A DNA stretch of 64,000 nucleotides from M3007 sp046316495. Lineage in GTDB: Bacteria > Bacteroidota > Bacteroidia > Chitinophagales > Saprospiraceae. Each line of letters starts with the position of its first letter. Position 1 is the first letter of the stretch. Under the pieces are notes generated by a model. The model was not told where the DNA came from, ran no database searches, and saw nothing but the letters and a program-made list of their open reading frames with translations. A program made the translations under genes and the position numbers. The stretch lies in assembly GCA_046316495.1 (NCBI GenBank), contig JBKDAM010000018.1, positions 1-64,000 on the forward strand, given 5' to 3'. Below are positions 7,792-16,244 of the stretch, in pieces.

Positions 7792-10104
7792 ATGAAAAAT
7801 TACACCATAATGTTGAGCTGGATCATTGGATGGCTGGCTCCACTTTCCGGACTAGCACAGGCCCCGGCCTTTCCCTCCATTACCGTTCCTGTCTTTCAGA
7901 ACAACACCCAATTAAAATACCCCTTCGCTGGGGGCTTAAATTCACCTCAGTTTAGTGCTGCCGACCTAAACAATGACGGAGCCCCCGATTTGGTCCTCTT
8001 TGATCGTTCGGGTGATTTTGTTCTGACTTTTTTAAACAACCTGACAGGTGGGACCGCGGCTTACTACTACGCACCTGAATATGCCCGTACCTTTCCGGAT
8101 TTGAAGGATTATGTTTTATTGCGCGACTTTGACCAGGATGGTGCGCCCGACCTATTCTGCGCCCCAACAGAACCTGGTTTTTTTGAAATGAGGGTCTTCA
8201 AAGGGTACTACCAGGACAATGTACTCCGCTTCAAGCCCTTTTTCTTCCACTATCCCAACTGTAGTAGTTGCAACCCCTTATACATTTATTACCCAGATCA
8301 AATCCCTGGATTATACAACAACTTTCCTATTTCCAGTTCTGATTATCCGGGCGTTGAAGATGTGGACAACGATGGAGACCTCGATATCATCGCGTTTTCT
8401 TCGGGCAATTCCGTTTATTTGACTTACCTAAAAAACACCTCCGTTGAGGAAGGATATGGACTAGATAGCCTGCATTTTGTGCTGGAAGACCGCTGTTGGG
8501 GCAAAATGCAAGAAAATGGGCTTTCTGAATGTGTCTCTATGCTCAGCGATAATCCGAATGAATGTGCTGTCGGATTTGCACCCGGCGAGTTAGAAGAACG
8601 CAATGGAGCGCACCCGGGTGCTACCGTTCTGCCTTTTGATCCAGACAACGACGGTGACAAAGACTTACTGATTGGCAACATCTCCTTTGATTGCTTGAAC
8701 TATCTCACCAACGGAGGCACTCCAACCGCTGCCTGGATGACCGAACAGGATTCCCTTTTCCCAAAGGAAGATGTAAAAGTTGACTTATTAAGCTTCCCAG
8801 CTGCCTATTTCTTAGATATTGATTTGGATGGTAGCAAAGACCTACTTGTGTCACCCAACTCTCCTACCCTACACGAAGACCGCAATAATGTTTGGTGGTA
8901 CAAGGTAACTCCTGAAAACGGAACGGCTACGTTCGAACTACAGACGAAAAAATTATTCACCTCGGGTATGATCGATGTCGGGACAGCTACCCACCCAGCT
9001 TTTGCCGATGTAAACGGAGATGGACTTCAAGACCTGGTCATCGGCAACTACGGCTATTATACTCCAGAAACTCCGAATATGCCGGGGCAATTTACCAATG
9101 CCAGTTTGTACCTCTATTTAAACACAGGGACCTTCAGTGCACCTCAGTTCTCCCTGGCCTCCAGCAATTGGCTGGGAATGGCATCCTATGCGCCGAATGA
9201 TTACGATTTTGCTCCCGCTTTCGGCGACCTGGATAACGACGGGGACTTGGACCTTTTGGTGGGCAGTAACCTGGGCGCGCTGTACTGCTTTTACAACCAG
9301 GCAGGTCCAGGAAATCCAATGAACCTGGTACAAAGTTTTGATTTGCTTTGGGAAACCATGGATGTGGGATTGATCTCTACCCCCTGCATCTATGACCTGG
9401 ACGAGGATGGCAAAGCAGATATTCTAATGGGAGAGCGCAACGGCAATATTAATTTTTACAAAAATACAGGCAGCAACAACGAACCAAATTTCGACCCCAA
9501 TGAAAACGCTGCACCCAATATCCCTACTCTGGGTGCGATCAATACCCAAACTGCCCCGAACGGAATTGGCTTCAGTTCTCCGCAGGTAATCACCACCGCT
9601 GATGGCCCCACACTCCTCACAGGAACTTATGATGGCCACTTGGAAGCCTATGTACTCAATGGCCCCACTGCCAACGCTTACCCGGAAATTAGTCTGCAGT
9701 GGGGAAAGGTAGATGTAGGTAGAAGAAGTACTCCCGCTTTTGCAGACTTAGACGATGATGGTAAATTGGAAATGGTGGTCGGTAACCAACGGGGTGGTCT
9801 AAACCTGTTCAAAACCGAATTGGTAGCCTATCAGTCGCCCGTAAACACCCAACTTTTGCCCTCAACTTCTTTGGACTTTTATTTAGCGCCCAACCCAGCC
9901 ACCTCCGAGGTTCAACTGTTCACCTCCGGGATACCTGACGATCTAAAACAATGGGTTATTCGAGATGTTTTGGGAAAAGTGATGCTCCAAGGAAGCTCTT
10001 CCTCAGCCGTCCTACAGCTTCCAATCGCTTCTTTGCCCAACGGAACTTATTACGTTGAACTAACTGCAGCAGGTAAAACGGGTGTTCGAAAGTTGATAAA
10101 ATAA
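7792..10104 (+). CDS. secreted FG-GAP/VCBS repeat protein with T9SS type A sorting domain
   Basis: 770 residues. An N-terminal signal peptide ends near residue 23 (GLAQA). The body contains at least nine Asp-rich calcium-binding-like loops of the DxDxDGxxDL type (for example ADLNNDGAPDL, EDVDNDGDLDI, ADVNGDGLQDL, GDLDNDGDLDL), each followed by a hydrophobic strand. This is the FG-GAP/VCBS beta-propeller pattern. The last 75 residues, with YLAPNPATSEVQL, GKVMLQG and LPNGTYYVEL, form a type A T9SS C-terminal domain for outer-membrane passage and surface attachment. Ligand unknown; adhesion or polymer binding is inference. It has its own promoter and terminator. Confidence 0.92.
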   Translation: MKNYTIMLSWIIGWLAPLSGLAQAPAFPSITVPVFQNNTQLKYPFAGGLNSPQFSAADLNNDGAPDLVLFDRSGDFVLTFLNNLTGGTAAYYYAPEYARTFPDLKDYVLLRDFDQDGAPDLFCAPTEPGFFEMRVFKGYYQDNVLRFKPFFFHYPNCSSCNPLYIYYPDQIPGLYNNFPISSSDYPGVEDVDNDGDLDIIAFSSGNSVYLTYLKNTSVEEGYGLDSLHFVLEDRCWGKMQENGLSECVSMLSDNPNECAVGFAPGELEERNGAHPGATVLPFDPDNDGDKDLLIGNISFDCLNYLTNGGTPTAAWMTEQDSLFPKEDVKVDLLSFPAAYFLDIDLDGSKDLLVSPNSPTLHEDRNNVWWYKVTPENGTATFELQTKKLFTSGMIDVGTATHPAFADVNGDGLQDLVIGNYGYYTPETPNMPGQFTNASLYLYLNTGTFSAPQFSLASSNWLGMASYAPNDYDFAPAFGDLDNDGDLDLLVGSNLGALYCFYNQAGPGNPMNLVQSFDLLWETMDVGLISTPCIYDLDEDGKADILMGERNGNINFYKNTGSNNEPNFDPNENAAPNIPTLGAINTQTAPNGIGFSSPQVITTADGPTLLTGTYDGHLEAYVLNGPTANAYPEISLQWGKVDVGRRSTPAFADLDDDGKLEMVVGNQRGGLNLFKTELVAYQSPVNTQLLPSTSLDFYLAPNPATSEVQLFTSGIPDDLKQWVIRDVLGKVMLQGSSSSAVLQLPIASLPNGTYYVELTAAGKTGVRKLIK

Positions 10105-10154
10105 CAGATCAACCCACAGGACAAACATCTTATTTCACTAGTATTCTGTCCAGT

Positions 10155-10196
10155 AAAGGAGCTCCTTTGAAGAACGGGAGCTCCTTTCTTTTTTCT
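10155..10196 (+). terminator. intrinsic terminator
   Basis: 11-bp stem (10155-10165 with 10177-10187), 11-nt loop, followed by a T-rich tail (CTTTTTTC). Ends the FG-GAP gene. Confidence 0.88.
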
Positions 10197-10212
10197 CCCT
10201 AAAAATATACCG

Positions 10213-10220
10213 TACTTTCG
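10213..10220 (+). promoter_or_regulatory. near-consensus -7 element
   Basis: TACTTTCG has one mismatch to TAnnTTTG and lies 17 bp before the TonB receptor start, just after the preceding terminator. Confidence 0.35.
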
Positions 10221-10237
10221 CTGAAAATAAGAGTTGT

Positions 10238-12487
10238 ATGAAAACTGGCTTGTTCCCCAAAATTCTCGCTTTAATATTTGCTTGGTTGGTAGGTTGCTAT
10301 AGCCAACTGAGCGCCCAATACTTATTTGGTCAAATCACTGATCAATCAGAGGTGCCCTTGGAAGGTGCCATCCTCGCCAGATCTGGTACCGTAGTAGGCG
10401 CCTCTACGAATGAACTAGGTGAGTTTGCCTTACCCATCCCGGACACTACCCTGCTGCCCTTTACCGTGGTAGTCACCTATGCAGGAATCAAAGACTCCTT
10501 TACGGTGGACGCAATGGATGTATTCTGGTCCTTTTCCCTCCCAGTTAAAGTCACCCTACAAGAAGTTGAAATCAAGGATGCTGCCACAGGGGCATACATT
10601 TCAGTGCTTCAACCCATAAAAACGGAAATCATTAACCGGGCAGAACTCAGAAAAGCAGCCTGCTGCGACCTAGCTGGCTGTTTCGAAACGCAAAGCACCG
10701 TTCAGCCTACCACTACCAATATTTTAACGAATGCAAAAGAATTGCGCATCCTGGGTTTAAGTGGGGTCTACAACCAGGTTCTGGTAGATGGGATGCCTAC
10801 CCTCCAAGGCCTGACCTATACCTATGGACTAAGTACCATTCCTGGCAATCAAGTAGAAAATATCTGGGTCGTCAAAGGCGCTAACAGCGTGGTGCAAGGA
10901 TTTGAAGGAATGGTTGGGCAGATTACTGTTTTCCCCAGGGACGGACAATCAGCAGAAAAAGGGACAGCAGACGTCCTAATCAACAGTTTCGGAGAAAAAC
11001 ATTTAAACGCTTCAATTTCCCTAAAAAAAGAAAAATGGAATAATTACCTGGCCGTCCACAGTCTTCAGCCCGGTAGTAAGTGGGATCGAGATCAAGACGG
11101 TTTTCTAGACCTTCCACTTCTAACGCGGTATGCTGTATTCAACAAATGGAAATACCGCTCAGAATCGGAAAAAGGGTTAAGTGGCTTCATCGGACTTCGC
11201 TTTGTTCAAGAGGAACGTATCGGGGGGCAAAGTACGTTCAATGAAAAGGAGGGAAAAGACTATGGCCAGGTAGTCCGGTTTAAACAGCCGGAATGGTATG
11301 GAAAGGTGAACTTCCGCCTAGACTCCAATCAAATCTTGACCTTTTTCTCATCCGCAGTTCTCCACCGACAATCCTCTCAATTTGGTTGGGTTCGGTACAC
11401 AGCCGATCAAAACCAACTCTATTCCAACGTACAATACGCCCGGTTTTGGGGAAAAAATACGGCCCACGAGTTCAAAACAGGCCTCAGTTTCCGTCACCTG
11501 AACGTGGGGGAACACATCGAGTTTGATGTAAAAGACAGCCTCCAACGCAGCTACCAAGGCCACTATCTCCGAACAGAAAATACACCGGGAATCTTCGCTG
11601 AAAACACCTTTAATTGGGATAAAGGCAGATGGACGTGGATTGTTGGCGTCCGAACCGATCGACACAACCTTTTCGGGCAGTTCACGACTCCCAGAACCTT
11701 GCTTCGATTCAATCCAGCACCCGAATGGGATTTTAGATTTAGCAGCGGATATGGCTGGAGAAGTGTCCAGCTTTTCCCTGAAAACATCGGACTATTGACG
11801 GGCAATCGCGATATCCGATGGGAGGAGGCCTTGCGTCCAGAAGAAGCCTGGAACAGCGGCTTAAACCTTACCCACCGAACCAGTATCGGAAGAAACCAGG
11901 TGACTTTTACTGCCGACTTCTATCATACCCGCTTTCTTAATCAGTTTTTCCCAGATTATGACCGCCATCCAGCATTTGCTTTCCTCTATAACTTTTCAGG
12001 GAAATCAGTCAGCAATGGTCTTCAGCTAGAGGTTGCCGCCAACAGAAAAGACCGGCTGGAAGCAAGGTTGGCATATAATTTTGTGGATGTTTATCGGATA
12101 CAAGAAGACCAAAAAGTCGTTCTGCCATTTAATGCCAAACACCGTTTACTAGGAGCCGCAACTTACCGAACGCCAGAGAAAGACTGGCAATTCGATCTCA
12201 ATGTACATTGGTACGGTCAGCAAAGGCTCCCCAATACGGAACAAAACCCCATCGACCTGAGAAGGCCTGCTCAATCAGACCCTTATACGATGGTTAATCT
12301 TCAAATCCGGCGGGCGTTCAAGTGGCTCGATTGTTTTGTAGGGGTGGAAAATGTGTTTGACTTCCGGCAAAAACAACCCATCTTAGGTTGGCAGCGTCCC
12401 TTTGCGGCGGGCTTTGATCCTTCTTTTGCTTGGGGGCCTACTCGCGGTAGAGAGCTGTACATAGGAATCAATTTCCGTTTGCCATAA
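10238..12487 (+). CDS. TonB-dependent outer-membrane receptor with Cys-rich plug motif
   Basis: 749 residues. A signal peptide (to about 26) is followed by a carboxypeptidase-regulatory-like domain (about 28-108), the plug (about 115-235, with LVDGMPTLQG and VVKGANSVVQG) and a 22-strand-type beta barrel to the C-terminal residue. It ends in Leu-Pro rather than an aromatic. TonB receptors import bulky nutrients using inner-membrane energy. The plug begins with RKAACCDLAGCFET (Cys 142, 143, 148). A similar KAACCxLSxSFET motif marks a Bacteroidota receptor group that I associate with copper or other heavy-metal genes; metal uptake here is therefore inference. No partner lipoprotein or metal enzyme is adjacent. 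Confidence 0.93.
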   Translation: MKTGLFPKILALIFAWLVGCYSQLSAQYLFGQITDQSEVPLEGAILARSGTVVGASTNELGEFALPIPDTTLLPFTVVVTYAGIKDSFTVDAMDVFWSFSLPVKVTLQEVEIKDAATGAYISVLQPIKTEIINRAELRKAACCDLAGCFETQSTVQPTTTNILTNAKELRILGLSGVYNQVLVDGMPTLQGLTYTYGLSTIPGNQVENIWVVKGANSVVQGFEGMVGQITVFPRDGQSAEKGTADVLINSFGEKHLNASISLKKEKWNNYLAVHSLQPGSKWDRDQDGFLDLPLLTRYAVFNKWKYRSESEKGLSGFIGLRFVQEERIGGQSTFNEKEGKDYGQVVRFKQPEWYGKVNFRLDSNQILTFFSSAVLHRQSSQFGWVRYTADQNQLYSNVQYARFWGKNTAHEFKTGLSFRHLNVGEHIEFDVKDSLQRSYQGHYLRTENTPGIFAENTFNWDKGRWTWIVGVRTDRHNLFGQFTTPRTLLRFNPAPEWDFRFSSGYGWRSVQLFPENIGLLTGNRDIRWEEALRPEEAWNSGLNLTHRTSIGRNQVTFTADFYHTRFLNQFFPDYDRHPAFAFLYNFSGKSVSNGLQLEVAANRKDRLEARLAYNFVDVYRIQEDQKVVLPFNAKHRLLGAATYRTPEKDWQFDLNVHWYGQQRLPNTEQNPIDLRRPAQSDPYTMVNLQIRRAFKWLDCFVGVENVFDFRQKQPILGWQRPFAAGFDPSFAWGPTRGRELYIGINFRLP

Positions 12488-12527
12488 TTAGCGTACTATA
12501 TTCCTTTTTGCACCGAACATGCAACCC

Positions 12528-12565
12528 TAGCTTGGTACTTACTACCTTTAGCGCGCACCAAGCTA
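12528..12565. repeat. 9-bp inverted repeat upstream of the CHU_C gene
   Basis: TAGCTTGGT (12528-12536) and ACCAAGCTA (12557-12565) flank a 20-nt spacer that contains TACCTTTA, one mismatch from the -7 consensus. It could be an operator over a promoter or a weak hairpin. No T-run follows. Confidence 0.45.
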
Positions 12566-12586
12566 CCAAGCAGACCTTCTTGATCG

Positions 12587-14956
12587 ATGCAGAACCTTCT
12601 ACTTGTCCCATTTTCAGAGATCCAGAGACGAGCGAATACCTTTATTTTAGGTTGCTTCGTACTTCTACCTTCTTTCCTCCTTCAGGCACAGCCGGTCCCC
12701 TGCGGCGCTCAGCCCGATATGACCTCTTATTGCCAAGAAGCGTGCGTCATTTGCGATATTGACGGCTTCACGGGGATAAACGATGATACAGAACAGGGAA
12801 GTGCGCCCCCTGACTTTTGTACCAGCACGGTACACCACGCCCAATGGATCGCATTTATCGCCGGAAGTACCAACTTAAAAATAACGGTTACCCCCAGCAA
12901 CTGTCAGACAAACTTTGGGCTGGAAGTAGGCATTTACTACAGCGAAGATTGTCAGAATTTCACCAAAGTCTCTAACTGTGATGGCGATATTCTACCTGGA
13001 GAAACAGGAGTATTTGTTAACACGGTTCCTCTGGTGGTCGGCCAATATTATTATTTCGTGATGGATGGTAATCACAGTGATATTTGTAGTTACACCATTC
13101 AGGTAATAGAAGGCAGCACAAAAGTTCCCGAGCTACCCAGCACTCCGGCCATTGACGGCCCCTCTTCCACTTGCTTGAACAGTACGGAGGTTTACACAGT
13201 CCCCCCGATTACTGGAGCAAATTCGTACCATTGGGAAGTGGATGGTGTTCCTCTGGCGGGTACGGATCCAAGTCAAACCATTACTTGGACAACTCCCGGT
13301 TATCACCAGCTCTGTGTGTACGCCTCCAATGTATGCGACACCGCAGCCTCTTATTGCAGCACCATACGGGTACATCCCCCCGATTTTACACCCTTAACCA
13401 TAGGACTCTGTGAGGGCGATTGTGTTCAAATTGCAGACTCCAATATCTGTCAAGCTGGAAATTACTCCTTTATCCTCCAAAATCAGTTCGGCTGTGACAG
13501 CACCGTTCAAGCGTCCGTCGAAATCCTGCCCCAGGTCTCCAGAAATTTAGCTCTTGACATTTGTTCAACAGATAGCCTGCTCGTCGGACAGCATTGGTAC
13601 CATCCACCAGGAAGTTACTTGGAGCAGCTGACCTCCTACAACGGCTGTGACAGCTTGATTTACCTCGACTTAAACGCCATCATTTGTGAAATTAAGGGCA
13701 ATACCCTTCCTACCCCGGTCCGATGCAAGGGAGAAAGCAATGGCCAGCTTTCTTTTTGGATCCAGGATGGAACAGCTCCTTACCAATACTCCTGGAAGCG
13801 AATCAATGGGTCTCCCTCAGGGATGGGCACTTTGTCTTCGAATCAAACACCAGTCCAGCTTCCAAATTTACCGGCAGGGTCTTACACCATTACAGTGAAT
13901 GACAACTACGGAAACGACGTGGTCCTAACAGCTGTTGTGACCGAACCGCCTACTCTAACGACCAGTTGGCAAACTTCCGACTACCATGGCTATGCAGTCG
14001 CTTGCCATCAAGGCAGCAACGGAAGCTTGACTATGGTCACTGATGGAGGCAGCGCTCCATACAGCTATCAATGGTCGAACGGAGCCCAGGTAGCCACCTT
14101 GCAAGATTTAGAAGCGGGATTTTATTCCGTCACCATCACCGACCGAAATGGATGTAGCTTATCTGCTAGTCCTTATCTCAGCCAGCCACCCGCCCTCGCA
14201 TTTTTCATCCAAAAATACCACCCTGACTGCACAGGGCCGTACAGTGGACAACTGGCAATTCAACAAAGCTCGGGTGGAGTGGCTCCCTATGAATTTGGCC
14301 TAAACCAGCATTTTTCCAACCTCTCCTCCTTTGAAAATTTATATCAAGGTCCTTATTCCCTTAGCCTGAAGGATGCCAATGGTTGTACCCTCTCGAAGCA
14401 AGATACCCTTATCGCAGCGCTGATTCCAGAGCTGGAGCTAGGTGATGATCTGGAGTGGATACTGGGATGTACTCAGCGTCTTCAACCGGCCCTCGTTAAC
14501 CCAGTAAAGTCTGTAATGTGGTGGCCCAGCGAAAGTCTCTCCTGCACCGATTGCCTGGAACCGGACGCAAGACCCTTCCAAAATACCGAATATTTTTTAC
14601 AAGTAGTATCCAAGGATGGCTGCCAAGCCCTCGACTCGGTTCAAGTTCGGCTTATTCCTCAGAGAGATTGTTATGTGCCCAATATTTTCTCCCCGGATAA
14701 GGATGGCGAAAATGATTTTTTAACAGTATATGCAGGAAAATCAGTACGTCAAGTGCGGTTATTTCAAGTGTACTCCCGATGGGGAGAACTGGTTTTCGAG
14801 CAAAAACAATTTCCCGCAGATCAACCTACTTTGGGATGGAACGGAACCCACCGCGGACAACCCTCCCAAGCCGGTGTTTATGGCTGGATCGCAGAGGTAG
14901 AATTTTTGGATAACAGCTCCCTTCGGTTAGAGGGAAATGTAACCCTGGTCCGCTAA
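12587..14956 (+). CDS. adhesin-like secreted protein with T9SS type B (gliding motility) C-terminal domain
   Basis: 789 residues. After a signal peptide (about 20-35, ending near LLQAQ) comes a Cys-rich region, PKD/Ig-like segments (about 185-270), and SprB-type repeats with phrases such as YQWSNGAQVATLQDL and GxYSVTITDRNGCS. The C-terminal 95 residues, from VPNIFSPDKDGENDFL through RWGELVFE to AGVYGWIAEVEF, form the type B sorting domain (gliding motility-associated C-terminal domain). Such proteins are exported by T9SS and displayed on the surface. Two T9SS cargos and a TonB receptor lie in a row here, but each seems separately transcribed. It converges with the MgtC gene with only 7 bp between stops. 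Confidence 0.92.
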   Translation: MQNLLLVPFSEIQRRANTFILGCFVLLPSFLLQAQPVPCGAQPDMTSYCQEACVICDIDGFTGINDDTEQGSAPPDFCTSTVHHAQWIAFIAGSTNLKITVTPSNCQTNFGLEVGIYYSEDCQNFTKVSNCDGDILPGETGVFVNTVPLVVGQYYYFVMDGNHSDICSYTIQVIEGSTKVPELPSTPAIDGPSSTCLNSTEVYTVPPITGANSYHWEVDGVPLAGTDPSQTITWTTPGYHQLCVYASNVCDTAASYCSTIRVHPPDFTPLTIGLCEGDCVQIADSNICQAGNYSFILQNQFGCDSTVQASVEILPQVSRNLALDICSTDSLLVGQHWYHPPGSYLEQLTSYNGCDSLIYLDLNAIICEIKGNTLPTPVRCKGESNGQLSFWIQDGTAPYQYSWKRINGSPSGMGTLSSNQTPVQLPNLPAGSYTITVNDNYGNDVVLTAVVTEPPTLTTSWQTSDYHGYAVACHQGSNGSLTMVTDGGSAPYSYQWSNGAQVATLQDLEAGFYSVTITDRNGCSLSASPYLSQPPALAFFIQKYHPDCTGPYSGQLAIQQSSGGVAPYEFGLNQHFSNLSSFENLYQGPYSLSLKDANGCTLSKQDTLIAALIPELELGDDLEWILGCTQRLQPALVNPVKSVMWWPSESLSCTDCLEPDARPFQNTEYFLQVVSKDGCQALDSVQVRLIPQRDCYVPNIFSPDKDGENDFLTVYAGKSVRQVRLFQVYSRWGELVFEQKQFPADQPTLGWNGTHRGQPSQAGVYGWIAEVEFLDNSSLRLEGNVTLVR

Positions 14957-14963
14957 TAAAAGA

Positions 14964-16238
14964 TTAGGAAACCAACCAGATTCCAAAAAGACCGAGCAAT
15001 ATCACAGCACCAAAACCCATACTGACTGGGCGGTACAAGCTGCGGTCCCCGTTGATAATGGATATCGCCCATTTAAAAAGGGAGTTGGAGAGAATGGCTA
15101 ACAAAACTACGGTAGCAGCCTCGGGAAGCCGCTCCGGTGAAGTAGCCGCCCATTTGGAGGTACTGATCGTAATGGCGTCACTGTCTGCCAAACCGGCGAT
15201 AGCTCCTGACACATACGTCATCTTTCCTTCCATCCAGGTTCTGGAGGCAAACATCAGATAGGTAATTCCAATATACAAAAACATGAATACCAGTGCATTG
15301 CGTATATCTAGCGGATTACCTGGCGCCAGTCCCGGAGTCTCTAAGGCAGGTTTTGAGCTGCGGAGAATTCCCCACAAGGGTAAAATACTTCCTAAAAACA
15401 TCAAAAACAGCGGCAAAAAAAGCAGCTTTCCAAGGGCAGCAGAAAACACACTGGTCAGCAAGTACACTCGGACATACATCACGGAGGATGCAAGTACAAT
15501 CCCTGCTCCCAATACATCCGCATAATCTTTTCGCTCTTTACTTCTTGCCGAAAAAGCCCATGCAATAAGGGTAGACGAAATAAGACCTCCAATTACCGCC
15601 GTTAGGAGAACACCACGATGCGCGCCCCCAAATTTCAGCATTAGATATCCAGCAAAGCTTATTGAAAGTACCAAAACTACTACCCAACCAATCTCCTGAA
15701 AATTCAACAATCCCTCAGGACCGAATTGCTGGTTGGGTAACATTGGTAACAAAAGCAAGGCAAGGACGATAAATTTCAAAAAAGCCGAAAGCTCCTCTTG
15801 GGTTAATTGACGCACCACAAAATGCAACTGTTCCTTCAAAGACAGAACAACAGTCGTTACGACCACCACCGCCAGCGCCTCCTGTCGGTACCCCATAGAA
15901 ATGGCAATCCCTAGCAACAAAATAAGTAGTAAGGCTAACTCGGTGGTCAACCCAGAGTGCCCATTTTTTGCTTGCAAATAATGACCAATTACCACCAGCA
16001 ATACCATCCCAGCCAATAATAGCACCGCCAATTCCCAACGCCCCGTCTGCCCCAGCCAGCCGGCCAGGTATCCTAAAATGGCCGTTAGACTAAAGGTACG
16101 GATCCCTCCCAAGTGGCCCGGCTCACCCATCGTATTAAACTCTCGCTCCAGACCAATGATAAGGCCCACCCCGAAAGCAACCAAGAGACCGGTAAAAAAA
16201 GGCGGACACAACGCCTGAAAGGCTGCAATTACATCCAT
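14964..16238 (-). CDS. MgtC/SapB family membrane protein with DUF4010
   Basis: 424 residues with about 12 hydrophobic segments. The N-terminal 140 residues match the MgtC/SapB pattern (GLLVAFGVGLIIGLERE, then LGGIRTFSLTAILG). The C-terminal half is DUF4010-like, with GGLISSTLIAWAFSARS and SGAIAGLADSDAITIS. MgtC-type proteins are linked to magnesium limitation and ATP synthase control in other bacteria; the function of the long DUF4010 form is unknown. It follows the AsmA-like gene by 6 bp, so the two form an operon. Confidence 0.9.
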   Translation of the reverse strand: MDVIAAFQALCPPFFTGLLVAFGVGLIIGLEREFNTMGEPGHLGGIRTFSLTAILGYLAGWLGQTGRWELAVLLLAGMVLLVVIGHYLQAKNGHSGLTTELALLLILLLGIAISMGYRQEALAVVVVTTVVLSLKEQLHFVVRQLTQEELSAFLKFIVLALLLLPMLPNQQFGPEGLLNFQEIGWVVVLVLSISFAGYLMLKFGGAHRGVLLTAVIGGLISSTLIAWAFSARSKERKDYADVLGAGIVLASSVMYVRVYLLTSVFSAALGKLLFLPLFLMFLGSILPLWGILRSSKPALETPGLAPGNPLDIRNALVFMFLYIGITYLMFASRTWMEGKMTYVSGAIAGLADSDAITISTSKWAATSPERLPEAATVVLLAILSNSLFKWAISIINGDRSLYRPVSMGFGAVILLGLFGIWLVS

Positions 16239-16244
16239 TATAAA

